A stretch of 64,000 nt of DNA. Source: Paraglaciecola marina. GTDB lineage: Bacteria; Pseudomonadota; Gammaproteobacteria; Enterobacterales; Alteromonadaceae. Position 1 is the first letter of the stretch; each line of letters starts with the position of its first letter. The stretch lies in NCBI RefSeq assembly GCF_004360155.1, contig NZ_ML178726.1, forward strand, positions 2,734-66,733, written 5' to 3'. The notes under the pieces are model-generated. The model was not told the origin of the DNA. It did no database searches and worked only from the letters and a program-made list of their open reading frames with translations. A program made the translations under genes and the position numbers. This document shows positions 19,687-28,843 of the stretch, piece after piece.

Positions 19687-21049
19687 TGTCTACCTCTTGT
19701 GTTTCATTAAATTTAAGTTCTTTATGTAATGTTTCCATTTGGGCTTCATCTAAGGTATAAAAACGCACCACAAACACCGCTAATACAGCAAACCCAGCAG
19801 GAATAAGCGTCATGAGTAAAACTATACCTTGCTCTGAACCAGCATTCTGACTTTGGTTAGCTACATACCCTAACGCCCCTAACATCCAGCCAATCATGGC
19901 TCCGGCTAGAGCACCACCTAATTTTTGCGCAAACGCCGCAGCTGAAAAAACCATAGCCGTGGCACGCCTTCCGGTTTTCCACTGAGAGTAATCGGCCGTA
20001 TCGGCGTACATAGAAAAAACCAAAGGCGACTTGGGACCAAGACACAGACCAATAGCCCCTTGTAAAGAATACATTAGCCAAATCTGGTCTTTGGGAACAA
20101 AATAAAACACGGTTGATAATATGGCGACTAAGGCCATTAGTAACATTAAGAGCTTTTTCTTATCCAAGAACTTAGTTAGTAAAGGCGTGCTGGCTGCACC
20201 AACAGCCAGAGAAATCATGTAAATAGTTAAAAAGGTACCAATTAACTCTTCACGATTTACATAATATTTGAAATAGAATGTCCCCACACTACCCCGTAAT
20301 GAAATAGTCATCATGATCACCAAGGCCAAAGAAAATAACACGATCCAAGGTTTATTCGATAACAAGTCTTTGATGTCTTGAATAACAGGTGTTTGTTGCC
20401 CTACAGGCGGGCTGATACGCTCTTTGGTAGCAACAAAGGTAGCCACAAATAATGCTAAAGCCACAAAGCCGTACACAGTCATAGTGAGCTGCCAGCCTAA
20501 AGCTTCATTACCTTGACCTAACCACTCCACCAGCTTAGGAGTCATATAGGCCACTAAAGTCCCGCCAGAAAATGCCCCAATAAATCTAAAACTAGTTAAG
20601 GTAGTACGTTGCTGACTATCAGCAGTAACTACTCCTAACAAGGCACCGTAGGGCACATTGATAAAGGTATAAGCCAACATCATAAATATATAGGTGCAGT
20701 AAGCCCAAATAAGCTTACCGCCTTCATCTAAATCAGGCACGGTAAAGGTTAAAATACCAGCGGCTGCAATTGGGATAATGCCCCACAGTAAATAAGGTCT
20801 GAATTTACCAAAGCGAGTTTGAGTACGGTCGGCCATGGCCCCCATTATAGGGTCAGAAAAGGCATCAATGAGCCTAGTCACCAACATCATAGTACCAACA
20901 GCAGCGGGAGATAAACCAAAAACATCGGTATAAAAAATAAAGAGAAAAACATCAAACACACGCCAATAAAAATTAGAGGCTACATCCCCCATGGCATATC
21001 CAACTTTTTCAAAAATAGTAAGTTTTTGGTTTGAAGATTTATCGGTCAT
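19673..21049 (-). CDS. GPH-family sugar:cation symporter (MFS)
   Basis: The 458-residue inner-membrane protein, about 12 helices, belongs to the glycoside-pentoside-hexuronide symporters. It shows KVGYAMGDVASNFYW at the start, the hallmark loop RLIDAFSDPIMGAMADRTQT (position 2-3 loop) with RFGKFRPYLLWG, and PKSPLVFSMYADTADYSQW in the second half. GPH transporters import glycosides with Na+ or H+. ATG at 21049 (MTDKSSNQK) is chosen over the upstream 21097 start, which would add a non-homologous cysteine-rich stretch. The 14-bp overlap with the GH94 gene argues that it brings in the phosphorylase substrate. A LacI-type operator candidate lies 63 bp upstream. Confidence 0.9.
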   Translation of the reverse strand: MTDKSSNQKLTIFEKVGYAMGDVASNFYWRVFDVFLFIFYTDVFGLSPAAVGTMMLVTRLIDAFSDPIMGAMADRTQTRFGKFRPYLLWGIIPIAAAGILTFTVPDLDEGGKLIWAYCTYIFMMLAYTFINVPYGALLGVVTADSQQRTTLTSFRFIGAFSGGTLVAYMTPKLVEWLGQGNEALGWQLTMTVYGFVALALFVATFVATKERISPPVGQQTPVIQDIKDLLSNKPWIVLFSLALVIMMTISLRGSVGTFYFKYYVNREELIGTFLTIYMISLAVGAASTPLLTKFLDKKKLLMLLMALVAILSTVFYFVPKDQIWLMYSLQGAIGLCLGPKSPLVFSMYADTADYSQWKTGRRATAMVFSAAAFAQKLGGALAGAMIGWMLGALGYVANQSQNAGSEQGIVLLMTLIPAGFAVLAVFVVRFYTLDEAQMETLHKELKFNETQEVDSVSN

Positions 21050-21111
21050 CAAGTACACCTTAATTAAACGTACAACTTTAAAACATAATAAACACAATGC
21101 TATTACATTAA

Positions 21112-21125
21112 TGAAAACGTTTACA
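21112..21125. promoter_or_regulatory. LacI/GalR-family-like operator upstream of sugar operon
   Basis: TGAAAACGTTTACA is a near-perfect palindrome centred on AACGTT, matching the general shape of LacI/GalR-family operators (TGNAAACGTTTNCA). It lies 63 bp upstream of the symporter start, where it would overlap or follow the promoter of the symporter-GH94 unit. The matching regulator gene is not in this window. Confidence 0.55.
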
Positions 21126-21161
21126 GTGTTATTTGATTTCTAAAATCAAAGAGAATAAAAG

Positions 21162-21947
21162 TTACAAGTTTTGCAGGTGTTGTTTATCTATGATTGATTT
21201 TTTACCGCTGGACTCCAGCAACTTGAGTCCATGATTAAATTCATCGATCCATTTTTGACCTTGTGGATGTTGTTTACTGATAACTAAATAAAGGGGGGTG
21301 TTGCCTAGCAACTCGTTAAATATCCTAATTGAATCTACTTTTTCATCAGAGATAATATTTATTCTCGCCGCATCAATATAGCCATTGGTTATCCCAGCAT
21401 CACTCCAGCCTTTGTTCACATGCTTTACACATGCAAAGCCGTCTTTAGCTCTATTGATAATCATCTCAAATTTATCAAAAATAGCTTGTTCCACCGAGCC
21501 GATAGTATAGTCCAAAGGAAAACACAGCCGTTTACCTTTAAGTTGCTCTATGGATAAAAAGCCTGAATCTTTGGCGACATACATATGTATAGGTACGTAG
21601 TTTATTGGTTCAGAAAAAAGAAATTGCTCTGCACGTAGCTTTGAATAAACGAATGGAAACGCAGCCAGTACTTTTCTATCCTTGGTCCACTTTAAAGCTC
21701 GGTCCCAAGGTAGGACATCAAGCTGAATATCTAAACTTAGCTGCTTAAATGTATGCCTAACTATATCTACAGACCAACCCCCAGCAGATAAATCTTCATC
21801 TACAAACGGAGCATATCCTTTACCTGTTGCTAGCTTTACTGAACCTCTTTCAAAAAGCTCATCAGCATAGCTAACGGGTAACCATCCTAAAACAATTACC
21901 AGTACAGACATGGGAAGGAATATCGAAAATTTCATAGGAAAATTCAT
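21162..21947 (-). CDS. Orphan periplasmic solute-binding protein
   Basis: The 261-residue protein has a signal peptide (MNFPMKFSIFLPMSVLVIVLGWLPVSYA) and a SBP_bac_3-like two-lobe pattern. Evidence: VKLATGKGYAPFVDEDLSAGGWSVDIV, the LPWDRALKW block, SEPINYVPIHMYVAKDSG, then the second-lobe KGKRLCFPLDYTIGS and KQHPQGQKWIDEFNHGL. It is of the same class as the protein at 16159-16944, with no permease partner. Its position upstream of the sugar operon does not by itself imply a sugar ligand, because the 112-bp gap holds a separate operator. The ligand is unknown. Confidence 0.8.
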   Translation of the reverse strand: MNFPMKFSIFLPMSVLVIVLGWLPVSYADELFERGSVKLATGKGYAPFVDEDLSAGGWSVDIVRHTFKQLSLDIQLDVLPWDRALKWTKDRKVLAAFPFVYSKLRAEQFLFSEPINYVPIHMYVAKDSGFLSIEQLKGKRLCFPLDYTIGSVEQAIFDKFEMIINRAKDGFACVKHVNKGWSDAGITNGYIDAARINIISDEKVDSIRIFNELLGNTPLYLVISKQHPQGQKWIDEFNHGLKLLESSGKKSIIDKQHLQNL

Positions 21948-22154
21948 TCTTGGCCCTATTAAGTCCTTTATTTATGGGTCTTTTTATAAAACTCTAAAAC
22001 GAAAAAACTTACTTAGCGAATAAGGCATCAACAACACATTTAGCTTAAGAAGCGAGCATTAAAGCAAGTAAAGTTAAAAATCACATACTATTAAATAATA
22101 AACAACCGCTAATGTGTATCATTAACTTAGCTCAAAAAAGAAAAACGAAATAAA

Positions 22155-23198
22155 TCACCAATCAGTCAATGCATCCATTACAAATTTATGGCCTTCATAG
22201 CTTAAAACAACCTGCTGTGGAGAAATGCTAATAATTTCAACCGAGCCTTCTATCATATCTCCCTCAACCATTCTGGTTCCATTTACTCTGACCCAACGTT
22301 CAGCGTCATCAGAGGCGTACATATGAGCAGAAAATGACATATTGGGTAGCTCTGTCAATACCCACACAGGTAACTTATCTATTCTAGACACGCCATTATC
22401 AAGCTGAGCATTTTGTACTTCTGGATTTGGAGCATTTTCTCCGACTTCAGACACCGCCTCTCTAAATTTTGCTAACAGGTCTGCTGATATTGGCTGCTCT
22501 TCTGATGGTGTAGTCGTAGGCTCTGGAGCTAATTCAGGCGTAGCCTCTACAACTAAGTGTGTTTTATCAGAAGTTGGGGGGACAAATTTTTCATCCTCTT
22601 GTAGGAGTTGAGCCGAACTTTCTTGAACAGGTAAGGCCTGTGTAGAGATAACTTCATTTTCCCTATCCGCTGCTTCAGAAGATGACGAGTCACCTATTCT
22701 ATTAACTTGTGGAGAAGCCGCTTCTGCCACTGACTTATCTAAGTTAGGCTCGATAACAGAGGTTGAAACAAACCACTGTTTAACCCCTTCATAATGAGAT
22801 CCTGCCCACCCAAGCCCAAAGCCTCCAATAGCAATTAACACAGCTAAGCCGTATCGTTTAGTATAAAACAACCAAGCTGAAGGAATATCTTGCACTGAAG
22901 GTAGAAATAAGCTGCGATGGAATTGATCAGACAAGCCATCATCTATTCGTGTATTAGTAACGTGATTACTTTCAAGCATTTTCTGGGTAGCAGACTTGTT
23001 AACCTGTACAGGCTCTACTTCAACGGTTTGCTCTGGGTCTATTTCAACTTCTTGAATACCCATTTCAATCAAGCCTTGCACCATAGCTTGGCTACTTACT
23101 AAGCCCGTCTTTCTTATCCTCACAGGGCCATTTTGTTGAGTAACACGGATAATTACCATTCCAGGGGTTAGCGCTTGTATGTTAATTACCTTACCCAT
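22155..23198 (-). CDS. gspB: GspB-type secretion assembly protein with extra N-terminal domain
   Basis: The 347-residue protein has three parts. An N-terminal segment (1-60; VINIQALTPGMVIIRV, KTGLVSSQAMVQGLIEMGIQEVEID) resembles the DUF3391-type domain seen before HD-GYP phosphodiesterases. A single TM helix is near residue 115 (GLAVLIAIGGFGLGWAGS), followed by a Pro/Glu/Ser-rich linker. The C-terminal T2SSB domain (about 280-347) has MSFSAHMYASDDAERWVRVNG and QQVVLSYEGHKFVMD. T2SSB proteins work with GspA to insert the secretin through peptidoglycan. The gene overlaps gspA by 8 bp, supporting a pair. No other T2SS genes are nearby. The N-terminal extension is unusual and its role unknown. 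Confidence 0.8.
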   Translation of the reverse strand: MGKVINIQALTPGMVIIRVTQQNGPVRIRKTGLVSSQAMVQGLIEMGIQEVEIDPEQTVEVEPVQVNKSATQKMLESNHVTNTRIDDGLSDQFHRSLFLPSVQDIPSAWLFYTKRYGLAVLIAIGGFGLGWAGSHYEGVKQWFVSTSVIEPNLDKSVAEAASPQVNRIGDSSSSEAADRENEVISTQALPVQESSAQLLQEDEKFVPPTSDKTHLVVEATPELAPEPTTTPSEEQPISADLLAKFREAVSEVGENAPNPEVQNAQLDNGVSRIDKLPVWVLTELPNMSFSAHMYASDDAERWVRVNGTRMVEGDMIEGSVEIISISPQQVVLSYEGHKFVMDALTDW

Positions 23199-24102
23199 TT
23201 AGCGACCCTACCCAAAAACCTGCAGCCACAGAGGCTGCAAAAATTGCTAACAAGGTATACGTCCATGACTTACCTCGCCTTTGTTTAACAACATCAGCTC
23301 CTAAAATTTGCTCCGCTGCCACTACAAATATATGTTGTGGTACCGCGGGTAACTGTTTGGTGAATGTCAAAGTCAGTGCTCTGTCACACAAAAGATTGAT
23401 CACTCTGGGAATACCGCCACTTATATGAAATGCAGTTTTGAGCGTGGCTTTTGAAAACACACTCACATCACCATTTGCCACACCTAGCCTATGGCCGATA
23501 TATGCACCCACTTCAGCAGAGGTCAATGGCAATAAATGATAACGGGCAGTAATACGTTGAGCTAATTGCCGTAACTCATTACGCTTTAACAATTGCTGTA
23601 ACTCTGGCTGCCCAATTAGCACCACTTTAAGAAGTTTTTCTCGATTGGTTTCTAAATTTGTTAGTAACCTTAACTGTTCTAACACCTCGGGCAATAGGTG
23701 CTGCGCCTCATCTACAATTAGTACGGTATTAATTCCCAACTCATGATTGCTGGCTAATTTATTTAAAATCTTGTCTGTAAAATACTTCAAACTAGCCCGT
23801 TTGCTTGAATATTCAATACCTAACTCATCACATATAGTGGCTAATAACTCTAAGGCTGATAGTGTTGGGTTTAAAATCATTGCCACTTGGGTGTTTTCAG
23901 GCAACTGTTGCATTAACTTGCGTGATACAGTGGTTTTTCCAGTACCTACCTCACCAGTTAACATCACAAATCCACCGCTTTCTCTTAACCCAAAAATCAA
24001 ATGTGCCAAGGCTTCTTTATGCCTAGGGCTCATGTATAAATAATCAGGATTAGGAGCGATTGAGAAAGGATTATCAGATAATCCAAAATAGCTTAAGTAC
24101 AT
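23191..24102 (-). CDS. gspA: GspA/ExeA-like AAA+ ATPase
   Basis: The 303-residue protein starts MYLSYFGLSDNPFSIAPNPDYLYMS, the ExeA/MshM family opening. It has Walker A GEVGTGKTT (about 50-58), Walker B VLIVDEAQHL, sensor motifs and GGIPRVINLLCDRALTLTF at the end of the AAA domain, then a C-terminal TM helix (TYTLLAIFAASVAAGFWVG). It lacks the large periplasmic peptidoglycan-binding part of full ExeA (over 500 aa), so it is a short form closer to MshM in size, but the overlapping gspB points to a GspA role. It should energise secretin assembly at the inner membrane. Confidence 0.8.
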   Translation of the reverse strand: MYLSYFGLSDNPFSIAPNPDYLYMSPRHKEALAHLIFGLRESGGFVMLTGEVGTGKTTVSRKLMQQLPENTQVAMILNPTLSALELLATICDELGIEYSSKRASLKYFTDKILNKLASNHELGINTVLIVDEAQHLLPEVLEQLRLLTNLETNREKLLKVVLIGQPELQQLLKRNELRQLAQRITARYHLLPLTSAEVGAYIGHRLGVANGDVSVFSKATLKTAFHISGGIPRVINLLCDRALTLTFTKQLPAVPQHIFVVAAEQILGADVVKQRRGKSWTYTLLAIFAASVAAGFWVGSLNG

Positions 24103-24279
24103 AAGTTTGATAGATACTCGTGAGTTAAATAGCAGGTTAAAGTAACTGACGTAAACTAACCAGTTAGCTGGATATTGTCAAAGGCGCTGTGTTTTTTTAA
24201 TTGTATTTTTCAACAAAGTTGGCTTCTGCAATGCAGTGCACTGAGGCATAATAGTTTGAATGAAAATTACGAACTTATT

Positions 24280-25509
24280 ATGCAAACCTACCTAGTTGGC
24301 GGCGCTGTCCGCGATAAATTATTAGAACGCCCAATTAAAGATAAAGATTGGGTGGTGGTAGGCGCCACCCCAGAACAAATGTTACAACAAGGTTATGTGG
24401 CAGTAGGGGCCGATTTCCCCGTCTTTTTGCATCCTAAGAGTAAAGAAGAATACGCATTAGCGCGCATAGAAAGAAAAGTAGGTGCCGGTTACACAGGCTT
24501 TAGTTGTGACGCCTCAAGCAAAGTGACCTTAAAAGAAGATTTACTGCGCCGCGACCTCACCATCAATGCCATGGCCATGGACCAAGAAGGTCAAATTATC
24601 GACCCTTACCAAGGCCGACAAGATTTAGATAACAAAATATTACGCCATGTATCCGATGCCTTTATAGAAGATCCTTTAAGGGTACTACGGGTTGCTAGGT
24701 TCGCCGCCAGATATCATTACCTAGGGTTTACCATAGCCCCAGAAACTCTATCGTTAATGCAAACCATAGTGGCCAATGGCGAACTTAAAGCCCTGAGTGC
24801 AGAGCGAGTCTGGCAAGAAACCGCTAGGGCAATACTTGAAGATCACCCAGAAGTGTACTTTGAAAGTTTAAGAGCCTGTGGTGGATTAACCGAGTGGTTC
24901 CCAGAACTAGATGTATTATGGGGAATACCCAACCCCCCGAGATGGCACCCAGAGGTCGATACTGGCGTTCATATTATGATGGTTTTACAGCAAGTAACTC
25001 GGCTTTCAAAAACCTTATCTGTACGTTATGCGGCGTTAGTTCATGACTTAGGTAAAGGTTTAACGCCTTCAGAAAAATGGCCTTCTCACCGGGGGCACGA
25101 AAAGCTAGGCGTAGATGCTATTCGCACCTTAAGTTTACGCCTAAAAGTGCCCAATGAATGCCGAGATCTAGGCTTGATGGTAAGTGAATACCATACCCAT
25201 GTGCATAAAGCTTATGAGCTTAAAGCCAGTACGATTTTAGCCATGTTAAACGCATGTGATGCTTGGCGTAAGCCAGAACGCTTTGCAGACTTTTTGTTAG
25301 CCTGCAAAGCTGATGCTAGAGGCAGAACCACCTTTGAGGACATCCCCTATGCAAATGCAGATTATATTTGGCAGGCATACTCTCGAGCCGCTAAGGTTGA
25401 TATAAAAGCCATAGTTGCCAAAGGCTACAATGGCCCTGCCATTAAAGAACAAGTAAACCAAGAACGTATACGTATTATCAACGAACTTAAAAATAGCGAC
25501 AACAAATAA
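24280..25509 (+). CDS. cca: CCA tRNA nucleotidyltransferase (with HD domain)
   Basis: The enzyme adds or repairs the CCA end of tRNAs. The 409-residue protein starts MQTYLVGGAVRDKLLERP with the class II nucleotidyltransferase core: GGAVRD, KDKDWVVVG, EYALARIERK, LRRDLTINAMA and a basic RVLRVARFAARY helix. A C-terminal HD domain follows (VDTGVHIMMV, ALVHDLGKGLTP), as in the gammaproteobacterial bifunctional form with phosphatase activity. The start at 24280 is chosen because the upstream 35 residues of the longer frame have no homology and the GGAVRD motif is normally near the N-terminus. Followed 14 bp later by the dUTPase gene. Confidence 0.96.
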   Translation: MQTYLVGGAVRDKLLERPIKDKDWVVVGATPEQMLQQGYVAVGADFPVFLHPKSKEEYALARIERKVGAGYTGFSCDASSKVTLKEDLLRRDLTINAMAMDQEGQIIDPYQGRQDLDNKILRHVSDAFIEDPLRVLRVARFAARYHYLGFTIAPETLSLMQTIVANGELKALSAERVWQETARAILEDHPEVYFESLRACGGLTEWFPELDVLWGIPNPPRWHPEVDTGVHIMMVLQQVTRLSKTLSVRYAALVHDLGKGLTPSEKWPSHRGHEKLGVDAIRTLSLRLKVPNECRDLGLMVSEYHTHVHKAYELKASTILAMLNACDAWRKPERFADFLLACKADARGRTTFEDIPYANADYIWQAYSRAAKVDIKAIVAKGYNGPAIKEQVNQERIRIINELKNSDNK

Positions 25510-25523
25510 GGATCCGCTCCATT

Positions 25524-26177
25524 ATGCTTACACCCACGCAACTAGCCACTATGTTAACGTTACAAGGCAATATGAATGCAAAAGTAAACCCTGACTGGCT
25601 AAACGCCGGTTATGGATATTTACGAGCCGCTATGATTGAGTCAGTTGAAGGCATTGAGCATCATGGCTGGAAATGGTGGAAAGCACAGCAAAAAGACTTA
25701 CCACAATTGCAAATGGAGTTAGTGGACATTTGGCATTTTGCACTGTCAGAAATACTCATTAGTTTTAAAGGCGACGTTCAGTTATCTGCCAATACCATAG
25801 CGGAGCAGCTCACATCAACTAAAACGACCGTGACCTTTGACGGTAAAGATTACGATTTCAGTACCTTGGATATTTTAGATAATTTAGAACTGATGACAGG
25901 TTTATGTGCAGCTAAACGCTTTGATGTACCACTATTTATCAAAATAGTAGAACAAGCTGAAATGGACTCAGACGAGTTGTACCGCCAATATGTGGGGAAA
26001 AACATTTTAAATTTTTTCCGCCAAGATCATGGCTACAAAGACGGCAGTTACATTAAGGTGTGGAATGGCCAAGAAGACAATGAACACTTAGTAGAGGTGT
26101 TGAATAGTTTGGATATCAGCTTAGCTGACTACAGCGACCAAGTTTATACTGGTCTCAGTGAGCGTTATCCTAGTTAA
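25524..26177 (+). CDS. Dimeric all-alpha dUTP diphosphatase (MazG-like)
   Basis: The 217-residue protein belongs to the all-alpha NTP pyrophosphatase (dUTPase_2) superfamily. It shows AAMIESVEGIEHHGWKWWKA and ELVDIWHFALSEILI, the E-x-x-E...E-x-x-D helices that bind Mg2+. It hydrolyses dUTP to dUMP, keeping uracil out of DNA. The length is that of the dimeric dUTPase found in Alteromonadales and related groups, unlike the trimeric Dut of E. coli. It lies 14 bp after cca, in one transcript, and is closed by a hairpin terminator about 50 bp downstream. Confidence 0.88.
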   Translation: MLTPTQLATMLTLQGNMNAKVNPDWLNAGYGYLRAAMIESVEGIEHHGWKWWKAQQKDLPQLQMELVDIWHFALSEILISFKGDVQLSANTIAEQLTSTKTTVTFDGKDYDFSTLDILDNLELMTGLCAAKRFDVPLFIKIVEQAEMDSDELYRQYVGKNILNFFRQDHGYKDGSYIKVWNGQEDNEHLVEVLNSLDISLADYSDQVYTGLSERYPS

Positions 26178-26228
26178 ACCTAACCTTAGTTAAAAAAGTA
26201 TTCCTATACGAATTGAAATTCATTCCTA

Positions 26229-26256
26229 AAAAACTGTACCTTGGTACAGTTTTTTA
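26229..26256 (+). terminator. Terminator after cca-dUTPase unit
   Basis: AAACTGTACC (26231-26240) pairs with GGTACAGTTT (26243-26252), a perfect 10-bp stem with a very short TT gap, preceded by A residues and followed by a run of T. Confidence 0.85.
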
Positions 26257-26543
26257 GTTTAAGACTAAGGCAGCAATGATTGTTTCGGCTACAATCCCCT
26301 CTAATTCCTGTGACTGCCTATACTTATACCTAGTAATGCATCCTAATTCAGACGCAGTATTCACTCCCTCCCTGCCAGCCAACTTACCACATTTTTTCTT
26401 ACAAATAATTTGACCAAAACACCTATGCAAACCAAGCTGACTTAACCTAGGTTCTAGTTATCGTGATACAGTTTAGACTGGTGTTTTGCTCTGATAATAG
26501 GCCACCTCATAAAACTACAATAATGATTACAAGGGATAATACT

Positions 26544-28655
26544 ATGCAGAACTTGTTTGAAAAGTTCGTCAATCTAAAAATGCTACGGGCAGTTATTACC
26601 TGTTCAGTAGTGTCTGCTACGCTACTGCCAACTTCAATATTGGCAGCCAGTGATACTAAAACACCTTCTAAGCGATTTACCGCAGAACGTGTATTCGATA
26701 TGGAATACGCAAAAGACCCGAAAATTTCTCCAGACGGTAAAACCATTGTTTATTTGCGTCAAAGCATGGATAAAACCACCGACAAAGACGCAGGTAAATT
26801 ATGGATATTAGATATTAAATCAGGTCAAAATCGACCTCTAATTGCAGACCAATACGCCTCCTCTCCAGTGTGGTCTCCCGATGGAAAAAGCTTAGTATTT
26901 ACCAGCTATCATAATGGTACACCTGAACTAAAGCGTGTTTTTATTGATACGGGCATAAGCTACTCATTGGCTCAATTATTTGCCGGTGCATCTGGGATAG
27001 TTTGGTCACCAGATGGCAGTCACTTAGCCTTTAATATGTTTGTAGAAGCAAAGAAAACCTCATTTGCTAACCCACTAAAACAACCCAAAGGCGCACAGTG
27101 GAATAAACCTTTCAATGTAATAGATGAACTCACTTTTCGTTTTGATGGCGCAGGCTACCTACCAGAAGGCGCAAATCAAACCTTTACACTCCCTGTAAAT
27201 GGCGGAACCCCAAGACAAATAACCTTTGAAGAATCCGGACTATCAAATCCAGAATGGCTCGACAATCAAAACCTGCTAGTCACTGGAAATCTAGCTGAGG
27301 ACGGGTACCTAGATTTCATCGAAAGTGAAATTTATAAACTAGATTTGAGCACGCTAGATATCACGGCATTAACCAGTAGAGATGGGCCGGACCACACCCC
27401 CCTAGTTTCACCAAATGGCAAAACTATCGCGTTTTTAGGCTATGACGATAAAGTCTTGTCTTATCAACAGACAGACTTGTATGTAATGGATGCAGATGGT
27501 AGCAATGTTAAACCATTGGCTGCAGACTTTGCTGGTAGCATAGGTCAAACACTTTGGGCCCCTGATGGTAAAAGCTTATTAGTTTTATCAGAAGACCATG
27601 GTGTATTAAGTCTGTTTAATATTAGTTTAAAAGGCAAAATCACCAAGCTCATCACCAATATAGGTGGTACATCAATTGGCCGCCCCTACGCAGCGGGTAG
27701 CTTTTCAGTTAGCCACAATAAAAAGCCTTTGGTTGCCTATACCGCCGGCTTTAGCGATCGCCCCGCTGAAGTCGGTGTTGCCACTATAAAAGGTAAAGAT
27801 CAACAAATACTCACTGCGCTGAATGACGATGTACTGCCCTACTTAGATATGGCACCGGTAGAAGAAATTAAAGTTAAATCTTCCCACGATGGGTTAGAGA
27901 TAGAAGCTTGGGTGGCTTTTCCTCCTGACTTTAAAGCAGATGGAAGCTACCCTATGATTTTGGAGATTCATGGCGGACCTTATGCCATGTATGGGCCTTT
28001 CTTTGCTAGCGAAATACAACGTTATGCAGCTGAAGGCTATGTAACAGTTTGGGTTAATCCTAGAGGCTCAACTGGTTATGGTGAAGACTTTGCACTAAGT
28101 ATAGATTTAGCCTATCCAGGGTACGACTACGATGATCTTATGACAGTAGTCGATGAAGTAGTAGCTAAAAAATATGCAGATCCAGAACGCTTGTTTGTTA
28201 CAGGTGGCTCAGGAGGCGGAATATTAACAGCTTGGATAACCACCAAAACCAAACGCTTTGCCGCAGCTGCCTCCATAAAACCAGTGATTAACTGGATGAC
28301 TATGGCATTAGCAGCAGATATTGGTCAGTTTGTTAGAAGACATTGGGTACGAGCAGACCCTTGGTCTGAGCCTGAGGTATATTTAAAGCGCTCTCCCATC
28401 AGTTATGTAGATAAAGTCACCACGCCTACTTTGTTGATGGTGGGTGAAGAAGACTACCGAACTCCAGCATGGGAAGCTGAGCAATTTTACACAGCATTAA
28501 AGATGTTAAAGGTAGATACGGCGTTAATACGGGTACCCAGTGCACCCCATTACATAGCCTCTCGCCCCAGTCGTTTGGTCAGCAAAACCGATAACATTAT
28601 GGGTTGGTTTGCCAAATACGACCCAGCGAAACAAGAATCTAGTGACTCTGAGTAA
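26544..28655 (+). CDS. S9 family peptidase (prolyl oligopeptidase type), exported
   Basis: The 703-residue serine peptidase starts MQNLFEKFVNLKMLRAV and has a signal peptide ending near ILAAS. An ATG at 26523 is possible, but 26544 has AGGG at a better distance. The N-terminal part (about 35-430) is a WD40-like beta-propeller with repeats such as ISPDGKTIVYLRQS, WSPDGKSLVFTSY and WAPDGKSLLVLSE. The C-terminal alpha/beta hydrolase has ILEIHGGPYAMYG, nucleophile motif VTGGSGGGILTAW, Asp region GEEDYRTP and His in SAPHYIASRPS. It should cleave oligopeptides in the periplasm or outside the cell. Monocistronic, with a hairpin shortly after the stop. Confidence 0.9.
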   Translation: MQNLFEKFVNLKMLRAVITCSVVSATLLPTSILAASDTKTPSKRFTAERVFDMEYAKDPKISPDGKTIVYLRQSMDKTTDKDAGKLWILDIKSGQNRPLIADQYASSPVWSPDGKSLVFTSYHNGTPELKRVFIDTGISYSLAQLFAGASGIVWSPDGSHLAFNMFVEAKKTSFANPLKQPKGAQWNKPFNVIDELTFRFDGAGYLPEGANQTFTLPVNGGTPRQITFEESGLSNPEWLDNQNLLVTGNLAEDGYLDFIESEIYKLDLSTLDITALTSRDGPDHTPLVSPNGKTIAFLGYDDKVLSYQQTDLYVMDADGSNVKPLAADFAGSIGQTLWAPDGKSLLVLSEDHGVLSLFNISLKGKITKLITNIGGTSIGRPYAAGSFSVSHNKKPLVAYTAGFSDRPAEVGVATIKGKDQQILTALNDDVLPYLDMAPVEEIKVKSSHDGLEIEAWVAFPPDFKADGSYPMILEIHGGPYAMYGPFFASEIQRYAAEGYVTVWVNPRGSTGYGEDFALSIDLAYPGYDYDDLMTVVDEVVAKKYADPERLFVTGGSGGGILTAWITTKTKRFAAAASIKPVINWMTMALAADIGQFVRRHWVRADPWSEPEVYLKRSPISYVDKVTTPTLLMVGEEDYRTPAWEAEQFYTALKMLKVDTALIRVPSAPHYIASRPSRLVSKTDNIMGWFAKYDPAKQESSDSE

Positions 28656-28667
28656 TTATTCTATTTT

Positions 28668-28698
28668 AAAGGGCATCATTAATCGGTGCCCTTTCTTA
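28668..28698 (+). terminator. Terminator of the S9 peptidase gene
   Basis: AAAGGGCA (28668-28675) and TGCCCTTT (28687-28694) form an 8-bp stem with an 11-nt loop, followed by CTTATTT. Confidence 0.7.
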
Positions 28699-28843
28699 TT
28701 TAACCCTAGTTTTTGCGTTATAGTTAAAACATAAAATGAATGCATTTATCCATCATTCATTATGGTGAAAATTGTAATTTTAGCGCTGATTATCGAAGCT
28801 AATTATGGCTTAATAACGTCCAAAATTTAGAAGTACTAACCTT

